This document shows positions 7,873-16,800 of a stretch of 64,000 nucleotides of DNA, one piece after another (within the stretch, counting starts at the first letter, position 1; each line of letters opens with the position of its first letter). Made by a program: the position numbers and the translations under genes. The stretch is taken from NCBI RefSeq assembly GCF_004634195.1, contig NZ_SKBP01000002.1:124001-188000 (forward strand), in the 5' to 3' direction. This DNA comes from Flavobacterium salilacus subsp. salilacus. GTDB lineage: Bacteria; Bacteroidota; Bacteroidia; Flavobacteriales; Flavobacteriaceae. The notes under the pieces were generated by a model. It made no database searches. It had not been told where the DNA came from and worked only from the letters and a program-made list of their open reading frames with translations.

Positions 7873-8622
7873 ATGAAAACAATGTTATTTATGGCTGTAG
7901 CAGCCTTAACAGGAGCAATGGCAACAGCACAAAACGAAGAAACAAGAAACGTGAAAAATTTTACTAACATCGAGGTTCAAAGCGGTATCGAAGTAATTTT
8001 TACTCATAGTGATACAGAGTCGGTAATGGTGTCTTCTGCCGACAGGAATAACTTACATTATGTAATTACAGAGTGTAGCGGAGAACAATTAAAAATTTAC
8101 ATTAACGATAAAGCTAATGATGCAGCATCAAAAATATCGGGAAATATAAAAGTATATGTTTCCGATAATAATATTGCATCTATTACAGCTACATCAGGCG
8201 CTGTGGTAAAAGTTTCCAACCAAATTAATGTTCCCAAGCTTACGGTAACATTAAAAACAGGAGCTACATTTTCAGGAAATATAAATACTACAGAGGTATG
8301 TACTATTAAAGCAGCTTCAGGTTCCGGGTTTAAAGGCAGTATTATAACGGGCGAACTTAAAACCGACATTACAGGAGGAGCTTATGTACAACTGAACGGT
8401 CATGCAGAAAAAACTGAAGTATTTTGTAGTGGCGGTACTTTAACCGCAGGTAAATTTACATCGGAGAATGCAGAGGTATGGGCAAGGCGAATGTCGTCTG
8501 TAGCTATAAATGTAAAAGAAAGTATTACTGCCAATACTGACAAATCATCTGCAATTACTTATTACGGGCAACCTGATAAAATAAACTTTGGAGATGATAC
8601 CTTTGCACTAAGAAAAAACTAA
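7873..8622 (+). CDS. secreted GIN/DUF2807 domain protein
   Basis: Exported protein of 249 residues with a signal peptide ending at about MATAQ (residue 20). The rest is a beta-helix-like GIN domain (DUF2807, sometimes called putative auto-transporter adhesin) with an opening of the type VKNFTNIEVQSGIEVIFTHSD. Many short strands follow, ending in a Gly- and Ser-rich region. Related toastrack-like domains occur with PspC proteins in envelope-stress loci. This is the first of three GIN genes in the locus. Binding partner and exact location (periplasm or outer membrane) are unknown. Confidence 0.85.
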   Translation: MKTMLFMAVAALTGAMATAQNEETRNVKNFTNIEVQSGIEVIFTHSDTESVMVSSADRNNLHYVITECSGEQLKIYINDKANDAASKISGNIKVYVSDNNIASITATSGAVVKVSNQINVPKLTVTLKTGATFSGNINTTEVCTIKAASGSGFKGSIITGELKTDITGGAYVQLNGHAEKTEVFCSGGTLTAGKFTSENAEVWARRMSSVAINVKESITANTDKSSAITYYGQPDKINFGDDTFALRKN

Positions 8623-8680
8623 AACAGTGGTTATGGAAACCACTTTCATATATAATGAATCGACAGTAAATATAGAGCCT

Positions 8681-9013
8681 ATGAATATTGAGAATACCAA
8701 GGCACAGATGCGTAAAGGGGTTTTGGAGTTTTGCATCCTCTCGGTACTAAAAGAGAAAGATGCTTATACATCCGAAATACTGGATACCCTAAAAAACGCT
8801 AAATTGCTTGTTGTAGAGGGTACTGTGTATCCGCTGCTCACAAGACTGAAAAACGACGGTTTACTCAGCTACCGCTGGGAAGAATCAACATCGGGACCGC
8901 CAAGAAAATATTACGGTCTTACCGATGAAGGAAAAGAATTTTTAAAAGAACTGAGTGTAACCTGGACGGAGCTTTCCGATGCAGTAAATATAATAACCAG
9001 CCAAAAAGCATAG
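8681..9013 (+). CDS. PadR family transcriptional regulator
   Basis: Winged-helix regulator. The open frame extends upstream to a GTG at 8627 and an ATG at 8633. The ATG at 8681 is preferred because family members typically begin MNIENTKAQMRKGVLEF, giving 110 residues. Diagnostic features are the VLEFCILSVLKEKDAYTSEI opening and the wing segment GTVYPLLTRLKNDGLLSYRWEES, followed by PRKYYGLTDEGKEFL. The C-terminal part is short, as in subfamily-2 PadR proteins such as LmrR. It sits two bases before the PspC gene, so it probably controls this operon, often as a repressor that responds to small hydrophobic molecules or envelope damage. The ligand is unknown. Confidence 0.9.
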   Translation: MNIENTKAQMRKGVLEFCILSVLKEKDAYTSEILDTLKNAKLLVVEGTVYPLLTRLKNDGLLSYRWEESTSGPPRKYYGLTDEGKEFLKELSVTWTELSDAVNIITSQKA

Positions 9014-9015
9014 CC

Positions 9016-10704
9016 ATGAACAAAACAGTAAGTATAAATTTAGGAGGTCTGTTCTTTCATATAGATGAGAATGCCTATCAAAAATTAAATCACTATTTTG
9101 ATGCTATAAGACGTTCTCTTTCACCCGATGGTAAAGACGAAATAATGAGCGACATCGAAAGCAGGATTGCAGAGCTTTTAATCGAGAAGCTAAAAAACGA
9201 CAAGCAGGTAGTGGGTATGCGCGAAGTTGAAGAAGTAATCGAAATAATGGGACAACCCGAAGATTACAGACTGGACGATGACGGCTTTGCAGAAAAAACG
9301 GAAAAAAGCAATGACTACTACGTGCCGGGTTATAACCCAAAACGTACCCGAAAATTTTATCGTGATAACGACAAAGCCATTATAGGCGGGGTATGTGCCG
9401 GTATTGCCCACTATTTCCGTATAGATCCGCTATGGGTAAGAATCCTGTTTATAATATCTCCGTTTTTATCCTTCGGTAGTACTTTAATTATTTATATCCT
9501 GTTATGGATACTTATCCCTCAGGCTATAACTACTACAGAAAAACTGGAAATGACGGGCGAGCCCATAAACATATCAAACATAGAGCGTAAAGTGCGCGAA
9601 GAGTTTGATGCATTAGGAAAAAAAATACAAAGTGTAGATTATGACAAGTTGGGAGCTAATGCAAGATCGGGGGCAGAGAAGTTGGGAAACGGATTCGAAA
9701 AAGTTTTAATGGCCATTTTTAAAGGCTTTTCCAAACTGATAGGCGCTGTTATAACTATCATGGCTGCCTTAGCAATGGTGGGCATACTTATTACTTTTTT
9801 CACCATGCTTTTCACCTCTTCTACAATAGGACCTGTATGGTATCCTTATGCTGAGGGGTTTAATTATACCGATACTCCTATATGGATAATAGCAATACTG
9901 GGGCTCCTCACAGTTGCAATACCCTGTTTAGCGTTATTCCTGCTCGGACTTAAAATTTTAGTAGAAAACCTAAAATCTGTAGGCGGTACAGTAAAATATA
10001 CATTACTCATTTTATGGATAGCCTCGTTAGCCGGACTAACTTATATCTTGCTTAGTGAAAGAATGGAGATTAGTAACTCCGGTAAAACCTTTATCAGAGA
10101 AGACATAAACATTGCTGAAAATGACACCCTGAATATAAAGTTTAGGTATAACAGCTATTATGACAAATCATGGGGGAATGGTATGGGCTTTAAAATAACA
10201 CAGGACAGCGTGGGTAATAATATAATATATTCTAACAACGTTAGGATGTATGTAATGAAAACCGATGAGCCGCAACCTTACCTACAGGTAGAAAAAATTT
10301 CGCTGGGCAGGTCGATGTCAGAAGCACGAAAAAGAGCAGAGTACATAAAATATGATTTTGAAATTAAGGGAAATAACTTAATTTTAGATAATTATCTTAC
10401 TACTGATACTCAGAATAAGTATCGCAATCAAAGAGTGGAGCTTTTCCTGTACCTGCCACAAGGAACTTACTTCAAGCCGGATGACAGTGTAAAACATTAT
10501 GATGATACTGATAATTCGTTCTTCGACCTTTGGTTTGACTCTGAAAACCTGTATCGTATGGATAAAAATAATGTGGAGTGTATTACCTGCGATGATGGTG
10601 AGGACGAGGACGTAAAAGTTGACTATGAAACCTCTACCCATGCCGAAGGACATATACATATTAATAATGATAGTATTAATGTAAGCATCAATGCCAATAA
10701 ATAA
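9016..10704 (+). CDS. PspC domain protein with toastrack-like C-terminus
   Basis: Multidomain membrane protein of 562 residues. Residues 1-90 form a soluble alpha-rich domain also seen before PspC in Bacteroidota. A PspC domain spans about 111-170 (KAIIGGVCAGIAHYFRID) with a hydrophobic helix at 142-168. An amphipathic stretch follows, then three more helices near 240-266, 288-312 and 328-346. The last 210 residues are a beta-rich extracytoplasmic domain resembling the toastrack/LiaF-C family, which is related to GIN. PspC proteins sense or buffer membrane stress. The gene directly follows the PadR gene and precedes a GIN lipoprotein gene, which suggests that the beta domains interact outside the inner membrane. 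Confidence 0.88.
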   Translation: MNKTVSINLGGLFFHIDENAYQKLNHYFDAIRRSLSPDGKDEIMSDIESRIAELLIEKLKNDKQVVGMREVEEVIEIMGQPEDYRLDDDGFAEKTEKSNDYYVPGYNPKRTRKFYRDNDKAIIGGVCAGIAHYFRIDPLWVRILFIISPFLSFGSTLIIYILLWILIPQAITTTEKLEMTGEPINISNIERKVREEFDALGKKIQSVDYDKLGANARSGAEKLGNGFEKVLMAIFKGFSKLIGAVITIMAALAMVGILITFFTMLFTSSTIGPVWYPYAEGFNYTDTPIWIIAILGLLTVAIPCLALFLLGLKILVENLKSVGGTVKYTLLILWIASLAGLTYILLSERMEISNSGKTFIREDINIAENDTLNIKFRYNSYYDKSWGNGMGFKITQDSVGNNIIYSNNVRMYVMKTDEPQPYLQVEKISLGRSMSEARKRAEYIKYDFEIKGNNLILDNYLTTDTQNKYRNQRVELFLYLPQGTYFKPDDSVKHYDDTDNSFFDLWFDSENLYRMDKNNVECITCDDGEDEDVKVDYETSTHAEGHIHINNDSINVSINANK

Positions 10705-10711
10705 TATAATT

Positions 10712-11479
10712 ATGATAAAAGTGATAATCCATATAACCAAAGTAATTATTGCAGTAATAACTGCTTTATTATTCAGCTCCTGTGTATTTAGTGGAGAAAA
10801 CGGTAAAAATGGTAGTAATGGTGTTTTTTCTCAACGAGTAAGCGGTAACGGTAATGTAATAGAACAGGATCGTAATATTACTCAGAGCTTTACCTACATA
10901 GCTGCCGGTAACGGTCTGGAGGTACTATTGGAGCAAGGTAACCAAACAACCGTTACCGTAGAGGCTGACGAGAACCTGCAACAATATATAAAAACAGAGG
11001 TAGAGGATAATGAATTAAAAATTTATACCGATGCTAACATTACCAATGCAAAAGCAAAAAAAATAACAGTACGTATGCCCGAAATAAAAGGTATATCAAC
11101 TTCAAGCAGCGCATCAGTAACAAATAAAACGTTGATAAAGGCTGAAAACCTCAACCTGTCGTCCAGTAGCGGGAGTAACCTGAATGTTACTATTGATACC
11201 GAAAATGTTGCCTGCGAGTCCAGCAGTGGCAGTACAATTACAGTACGTGGTAACACAACTCAACTGACAACAGATTCATCGAGCGGAAGTTCATTAAACG
11301 CAAAAGGGCTTACCGCAAAAAGTGTAACAGCCGAAGCATCGAGCGGTAGCAATACAAGCCTTAACCCACAGGAAAGCTTAAATGCCGATGCATCAAGCGG
11401 AGCCAACATTCAATACATAACAGTGCCAAAACAACTTAATAAAGAAACATCTTCCGGAGGAAGCATATACAAAGGTTAG
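10712..11479 (+). CDS. GIN/DUF2807 lipoprotein
   Basis: The ATG at 10712 is preferred over one at 10691 inside the PspC gene because it starts a clear lipoprotein signal peptide with lipobox LFSSC (lipidated Cys24). The mature protein is a GIN domain: a short Gly/Asn-rich linker, then SFTYIAAGNGLEVLLEQGNQ and many strands. The second half is very rich in Ser, with recurring SSGS turns spaced about 18-22 residues apart, as expected for a beta-helix. It overlaps no neighbour and follows the PspC gene by 7 nt. The operon-internal terminator at 11522 comes after it. Confidence 0.85.
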   Translation: MIKVIIHITKVIIAVITALLFSSCVFSGENGKNGSNGVFSQRVSGNGNVIEQDRNITQSFTYIAAGNGLEVLLEQGNQTTVTVEADENLQQYIKTEVEDNELKIYTDANITNAKAKKITVRMPEIKGISTSSSASVTNKTLIKAENLNLSSSSGSNLNVTIDTENVACESSSGSTITVRGNTTQLTTDSSSGSSLNAKGLTAKSVTAEASSGSNTSLNPQESLNADASSGANIQYITVPKQLNKETSSGGSIYKG

Positions 11480-11521
11480 CCTTTATCATTAACCTGTCAT
11501 ATACATGATAATCATAAAAAA

Positions 11522-11548
11522 ACATCAGCATACGCTGGTGTTTTTTTA
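11522..11548 (+). terminator. terminator after the GIN lipoprotein gene
   Basis: ACATCAGC and GCTGGTGT form an 8-bp stem with one G-U pair and a 4-nt loop, followed by seven T. It separates the third GIN gene from the operon. Confidence 0.75.
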
Positions 11549-11556
11549 TATATTTG
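11549..11556 (+). promoter_or_regulatory. -7 promoter element for the third GIN gene
   Basis: TATATTTG fits the Bacteroidota -7 box exactly and starts at the end of the preceding terminator's T-run, 30 nt before the ATG at 11586. No clear -33 TTTG is visible, so the promoter is provisional. Confidence 0.45.
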
Positions 11557-11585
11557 CCAAACAACCTACACCAAAAATCTATAAA

Positions 11586-12416
11586 ATGAAGAATATATAT
11601 ATACTGCTGCTCGCGGTACTTTGCTCTACGGCTGCACTCGCACAGAAAAAAGAAAAGATAAAAGGTTCTAAAACCGTAACAGTTACCCAAAAAGAAGTAG
11701 GCAGTTTTGACAACGTAGAGATAGAGGATAATTTTGAAGTTTTTTTGGTAAAAGGCGATACCGAAGCACTGGAAGTAGATGCTGACGATAACCTGCATGA
11801 AGTAGTGGCTGCCGAGATATATGGCAGTACCCTGAGAATAACAACAACCAAGAATGTAACCGGTTATAAAAAGCTAAGCGTAAGAATAACCTATACTGAT
11901 AAACTAACAAGTATTACGGCTAAACACGAAGTGGTGCTCAATGCACTTACAAGTCTTGAGCTTACTAATATCACTGTAAAAAATTTAGATTACTCAAAAT
12001 CATACCTAAATGTAAAGTCTAAAAATTTTAGCTTGATAATGGATGATAAAACAAAAGCCGAAGTTAATATACAATCAGACAGCACTACTGTTATACTCAG
12101 TAAGAATGCTGAATTGAAAGCGTTGGTAGCCACACAAAACGCAAAAATAGATTTATACCAAAAAGCCACTGCGGTTATAGAAGGCGATGCAACTAAAGCC
12201 CAGATACGCCTTGATAATAATGCCGAATTGGAAAGTAAAAAATTTACTGTAAAAACTATGGATATTTTGGCGGAAGGTTACAGCACCTGTAATGTAATGG
12301 CTGCGGAGTCCATTAGTATTTCGGCTAAAGGAAAAACTGAAATTCAGTTATACGGAGCTCCAAAAATAGAGATGAAAGCTTTTACAGAAAATGCAGCTTT
12401 GTATAAAAAAGAATAA
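11586..12416 (+). CDS. secreted GIN/DUF2807 domain protein
   Basis: The ATG at 11586 is chosen because it opens a clean signal peptide (MKNIYILLLAVLCSTAALAQ); the longer frame would translate the terminator hairpin at 11522. The protein has 276 residues. After the signal comes KEVGSFDNVEIEDNFEVFLVKGDTE, the usual GIN opening, then strand-rich sequence to the C-terminus. It has its own -7 element and ends at a bidirectional terminator shared with trxB. It is probably a paralogue of the two GIN proteins upstream. Confidence 0.85.
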   Translation: MKNIYILLLAVLCSTAALAQKKEKIKGSKTVTVTQKEVGSFDNVEIEDNFEVFLVKGDTEALEVDADDNLHEVVAAEIYGSTLRITTTKNVTGYKKLSVRITYTDKLTSITAKHEVVLNALTSLELTNITVKNLDYSKSYLNVKSKNFSLIMDDKTKAEVNIQSDSTTVILSKNAELKALVATQNAKIDLYQKATAVIEGDATKAQIRLDNNAELESKKFTVKTMDILAEGYSTCNVMAAESISISAKGKTEIQLYGAPKIEMKAFTENAALYKKE

Positions 12417-12435
12417 AAACACAGGCTATAAATCA

Positions 12436-12470
12436 TAAAAAAAGCAGTACTGACAGTACTGCTTTTTTTA
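12436..12470. terminator. bidirectional terminator between GIN gene and trxB
   Basis: AGCAGTACTG and CAGTACTGCT form a 10-bp stem flanked by A7 and T7, so it works on both strands for two convergent genes. Confidence 0.9.
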
Positions 12471-12484
12471 TGACTTCCAAATAG

Positions 12485-13444
12485 TTATGAATGATCGTCA
12501 AGTGTTGTTAAATAACGCTCTGCATCAAGTGCCGACATACAGCCTGATCCTGCTGCTGTAATAGCCTGTCTGTAATCTTTGTCCTGAACATCGCCACAGG
12601 CAAAAACACCGGGTAGTTTCGTTTTAGTGGTTTTACCCTGTGTAAGTATATATCCGGTTTCGTCCATGTCCAGTTGTCCTTTAAAAATATCGGTATTGGG
12701 CTTATGCCCTATTGCAATAAACAATCCTGTTATGGCAATCTCTGTTTTTTCATTAGTTTCATTATTCACAATCCTAAGTCCCTCTACCACTTGATCACCA
12801 AGAACCTCATCAACCTCGCTGTTATAAAGTACCTTTATATTAGGAGTGTTTTCTACACGGTGCTGCATCGCTTTAGAGGCTTTCATATAATCTTTACGTA
12901 CCAACATAGTAACGCTTTTACATATATTAGCCAAGTATGTAGCCTCTTCGGCAGCAGTATCCCCTGCCCCTACTATGGCAACATCCTGTCCTTTATAAAA
13001 GAAACCATCGCAAACGGCACATGCCGAAACACCTCCGCCCCTAAGGCGTTGCTCGCTGGGCAAACCAAGATATTTTGCCGTTGCGCCTGTTGCAATTATT
13101 ACTGTATGGGCATGCACTTCTTTGTTATTATCTATTGTTACTTTGTGCCATCCGCCTTTTTCTGTACTAAACTCAACAGCGGTAGCCATACCAATGCGCA
13201 CTTGCGTACCAAAACGCTCTGCCTGCTGCTGTAGGTGTATCATCATGGTAGGGCCGTCTATACCTTCAGGATATCCGGGAAAGTTATCCACCTCGGTTGT
13301 GGTAGTCAACTGACCTCCGGGTTCCATCCCTGTGTACATTACAGGGTTCATATCAGCTCTTGCGGCATATATTGCTGCTGTATATCCGGCAGGACCGGAA
13401 CCTATAATAAGGCATTTAATTTTTTCTATAGTTGTATCAGTCAT
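12485..13444 (-). CDS. trxB: thioredoxin-disulfide reductase
   Basis: Flavoprotein of 319 residues that reduces thioredoxin with NADPH. The FAD-binding motif is GSGPAG (15-20), the redox-active site is CAVC (142-145, followed by DG), and the NADPH motif is GAGDTA. The C-terminal FAD motif GVFACGDVQDKDYRQAITAAGSGCMSA is present. The length matches low-molecular-weight TrxB. The gene appears to be transcribed alone. A TACATTTG box at 13475-13482 (minus strand) is a likely promoter. Confidence 0.97.
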   Translation of the reverse strand: MTDTTIEKIKCLIIGSGPAGYTAAIYAARADMNPVMYTGMEPGGQLTTTTEVDNFPGYPEGIDGPTMMIHLQQQAERFGTQVRIGMATAVEFSTEKGGWHKVTIDNNKEVHAHTVIIATGATAKYLGLPSEQRLRGGGVSACAVCDGFFYKGQDVAIVGAGDTAAEEATYLANICKSVTMLVRKDYMKASKAMQHRVENTPNIKVLYNSEVDEVLGDQVVEGLRIVNNETNEKTEIAITGLFIAIGHKPNTDIFKGQLDMDETGYILTQGKTTKTKLPGVFACGDVQDKDYRQAITAAGSGCMSALDAERYLTTLDDHS

Positions 13445-13474
13445 AGTATATTATTGCTAGTGTTTGTAGTGATG

Positions 13475-13482
13475 CAAATGTA
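13475..13482 (-). promoter_or_regulatory. -7 promoter element for trxB
   Basis: The minus-strand reading TACATTTG fits TAnnTTTG and is 30 nt upstream of the trxB start. A TTTG upstream has an over-long 25-nt spacer, so only the -7 box is claimed. Confidence 0.5.
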
Positions 13483-13553
13483 AGTTTTTAATTAAATAAC
13501 ACCTACGCAAACTAATCAGTTTTCATTATCAATAAATAAAATAACTCTATCGC

Positions 13554-13583
13554 TTTGCAAAACAAATATAAGTAGTATATTTG
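13554..13583 (+). promoter_or_regulatory. predicted tRNA-Pro promoter
   Basis: TTTG (13554-13557), an 18-nt spacer and TATATTTG (13576-13583) form a near-ideal Bacteroidota promoter. Transcription would start near 13590 and run through the 12-bp repeat array before reaching the tRNA. Confidence 0.75.
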
Positions 13584-13596
13584 CATCCTCTTATTG

Positions 13597-13690
13597 CATT
13601 ACATTTTGTAATACATTTTGTAATACATTTTGCATTACATTTTGTAATACATTTTGTAATACATTTTGTAATACATTTTGTAATACATTT
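13597..13690 (+). repeat. eight-unit 12-bp tandem array abutting tRNA-Pro
   Basis: Units of TAATACATTTTG run head to tail. Units 1 (13597-13608) and 4 (13633-13644) carry the variant CATTACATTTTG. Unit 8 ends as TAATACATTT, and its last two bases (CG) are the first two bases of the tRNA. Each unit contains stop codons in the plus frame and is not coding. The array sits in the predicted 5' leader of the tRNA precursor. Confidence 0.95.
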
Positions 13691-13765
13691 CGGGGTGTAG
13701 CGTAGCCCGGTTATCGCGCCTGCTTTGGGAGCAGGAGGCCGCAGGTTCGAATCCTGCCACCCCGA
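13691..13765 (+). tRNA. tRNA-Pro (anticodon TGG)
   Basis: A 75-nt cloverleaf can be folded by eye. The acceptor arms CGGGGTG (13691-13697) and CACCCCG (13758-13764) pair fully, with discriminator A at 13765. The D stem GCG/CGC is present. Anticodon stem CCTGC/GCAGG holds the loop TTTGGGA, giving anticodon TGG. The T arm contains GGTTCGAATCC. CCA is not encoded and must be added. The wobble U lets it read all four proline codons if modified. A terminator follows at once. Confidence 0.97.
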
Positions 13766-13770
13766 CAATA

Positions 13771-13803
13771 AAAAATCCTTTCTGCAATGCAGAAAGGATT
13801 TTT
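13771..13803. terminator. bidirectional terminator, tRNA-Pro / T9SS adhesin
   Basis: AAAAATCCTTTCTGC pairs with its complement across a 3-nt loop (15-bp stem), with T-rich ends on both strands. It serves the tRNA and the convergent 1,592-residue protein gene. Confidence 0.9.
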
Positions 13804-13826
13804 TGTTTTTACTTAAATCTTTATTA

Positions 13827-16800
13827 CTAGCGTATAAGTGAAAAGTGCGCTTTAAATTCTTTACTGCTACCATCAAATGACTCATAGGATATGGTAAACC
13901 AATAATCGGTAGCCGGCAAGATTTCACCATCAAGTGTACCATCCCACCCTACCATACCGGGTATAACAGAGCCTACCACTTTACCATAGCGGTCAAATAT
14001 ATAGATACTGGCATTGCCTCTTTCCGACAAGCCGTCTATAAACCACGTATCGTGAACACCATCGCCATTAGGACTGAAGAATCTGGGATAGTTAAGTGCA
14101 TATACTATTGCAGTTACAGAGCCACAACCGTTTTTATCTCTCACTGTTATACTATATTCTCCTTGTGTTATTCCTGTAAATACAGGGCTATCTTGGAAAT
14201 CGCCATTGTTCAGTTGGTATTCATAATCACCGGAGCCATTTATAATATTGATGGTTATCGATTGCAGATAGTCAAAATCTGCACCTACCACTACATTTAT
14301 TTCTGCCTGAGACGAGGTTACTACCGTAGCTGTTACCGTACCGGTACATCCCGTAGATAAGCTGGTAACATCTACACTATATTCTCCCGGCTCTGTTACT
14401 GTAATATAACCCTCAGTATCGGGCAATGTGGTAGTACCTTTGTACCAAACAAAACTATATTGCGCAGCAGAAAGTCCTGTATTCAGTTCAGCAGAGGCAT
14501 ACTCTCCTGTTTCTATATCAAGACATAAAGAAGTATCATCAAGGTCAGGCGTCGGAGCACCCACTACCCAAACAGACAGTTCGGCTACTGCAGCACATTC
14601 ACCGGGGTTTTGCACGGTATAATACACAATAACGTTGCCCGACGAAACAGCCGTTAATTCGCCTAAGTCATTTATAGTAGCTCTGCTCTCATTACTTACC
14701 GACCATACTCCATCCGGTGTAGTATTAGTATATTGCACTATATCAGTTTCACAAACCTGTGAGGGTCCGTTTACAACACCGGAGTCTGATGTTGCAGGCT
14801 GTGGGGTAACCACAGCAGTATCACTTGCAGTACAGCCATCGGCACTCCTTACGGTTATTGTGTAAGTTCCCGGTACTACATTAGTAAACACAGGGCCTGG
14901 TTGAAAATATATGCCGTTTATACTATATTTAAATCCTGCCCCAACGGGTGCATCTACCGTTATAGTTCCTCTTGACTGCTCGCAATCAGGCTGCAATATG
15001 GTTATAGTAGGTATTGCGGGCACTTCAGGAGCATCGTGTATTGTTAACGGTAATGATATTGCAGTACATCCTACAGCATTTTGTACTGTAACATTATATG
15101 TTATACCCGGCGTTAGCCCTGTAAAATTAGTATTGGGTTGATAATTTATTCCATCTATACTATAAGTAAGTCCCGCCCCTGTTGGCGAAATAACTGTAAT
15201 TGTTCCCGTAGGCGTATCACAAGTGGGTTGTATGGCTGTAATAACAGGTTGTTGCGGTATCGTGAGCGGAGAATTTATCGCTATTGGATTGGTTACCGAA
15301 ATACATCCTGTATTGTTTTTTACAGTTATGGTATAATTACCCTGCACTAAACCTGAAATCACAGTACTCATCTGGAAATTAATTCCATCTATACTATAGG
15401 TAAGCCCTGCTCCTGTAGGATTGTTTATAGTAATTGTACCAAAAGGGGAACTACAGTCCGGTTGTGACACTGTGATATCGGCTACAGCCGGCGTATCCGG
15501 AGCAGGATATATATTAATAGAAGACCCTGCTATACAACCATCTACGCTTTTAACCAAAATAGTATAAGTTCCGGGTATAAGTCCTGTAAATAAAGTTCCG
15601 TTCTGGAAAGTAACACCATCTATACTGTACGTATAGCTTCCTAAAGGTGAGCCTACGGATATAGTGCCCAACCCTGTAGCACAATCAGGTTGTGATGCTG
15701 AAAGCTGTGGCGACGGAACGGGTGCAGGCGGCGCATCTATTACATAATTACCCGATGTTGAGATACAGCCAAAACCATTCATTACTGATACCAAATAACT
15801 ACCCTGCGGAAGCCCTGAGAATATATTACTGATTTGATAATTCACTCCGTCTATACTGTAAAAGAATACCGCTCCTATTGGTGAGGTTACCGTTAATGTT
15901 CCTGAAGATGCGCTACAGTCGGGTTGCGATACCGAAACATTAGGCACATTTGGTGTAGGCGGTTGCGGATTCACTACTATATCAGTAGTAGCCATACAGC
16001 CATCAGTGTTTTGAATTGTTATGGTATAATCGTTAGGTAATACATCATTAAAAACAGGACTGGATTGATAATCTGTACCATTGATGCTGTATGTATATTG
16101 TGCTCCAACAGGCGAGTCTATAGTAACCGTTGCTGTAGCTACGGCACAAGTGGGTTGTATTATTGAAACTTGTATTACGGGTACGGGCACAGGCGCCAAA
16201 TTTATATCAAAACTACCCGAGGTGGAAGAGCATCCGAAGCTGTTCATTACTGTTACTGAATAACTGCCTTGCGGAAGTCCTGAAAACACCGCGCTTGTCT
16301 GATAATTTACTCCATCTATACTATAAGTAAGTCCCGCTCCTGTTGGCGAGTTTACCGTTAATGTCCCTGAAAGCACATCACAGTCAGGTTGGGTTGCAAC
16401 TACATCCGGTACAAGGGGTGTAGGCGGTTGCGGATTGACTACTATATCAGTGGTAGCCATACAGCCATCTGTATTTTGTACTGTTATGGTATAATTATCC
16501 GGTAACACATCGTTAAAAACAGGGCTGGGCTGAAAATCTATACCATTAATGCTATATGTATATTCTGCGCCCACAGGCGAGTTTACAGTAATAGTTGCAG
16601 TAGCCACAGCACAAGTAGGCTGGGTTATAGTTACAGCAGGAACAGCAGGTGTTACCAATGCAGGGTTTATAGTAACGCTATCATAGGTTGTTATACATCC
16701 TGACGTATTTTGCACATATAATGTGTAAATTCCGGGTAATACGGTAGGAAATACAGCTTCGGGCTGATAATCTGTACCATTTATACTATATGTATAATCT

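Noticed and set aside
8627..8680. Upstream GTG/ATG starts for the PadR gene
   Set aside because: The added 18 residues match nothing in the family; the ATG at 8681 gives the usual N-terminus.
13597..13690. CRISPR-like array
   Set aside because: The units are 12 bp with no spacers, and no cas genes are present in the window.
13547..13942. Minus-strand frame reading the 12-bp array as a KCIT-type peptide repeat
   Set aside because: It overlaps a tRNA gene and a terminator and exists only because 12 is a multiple of three.
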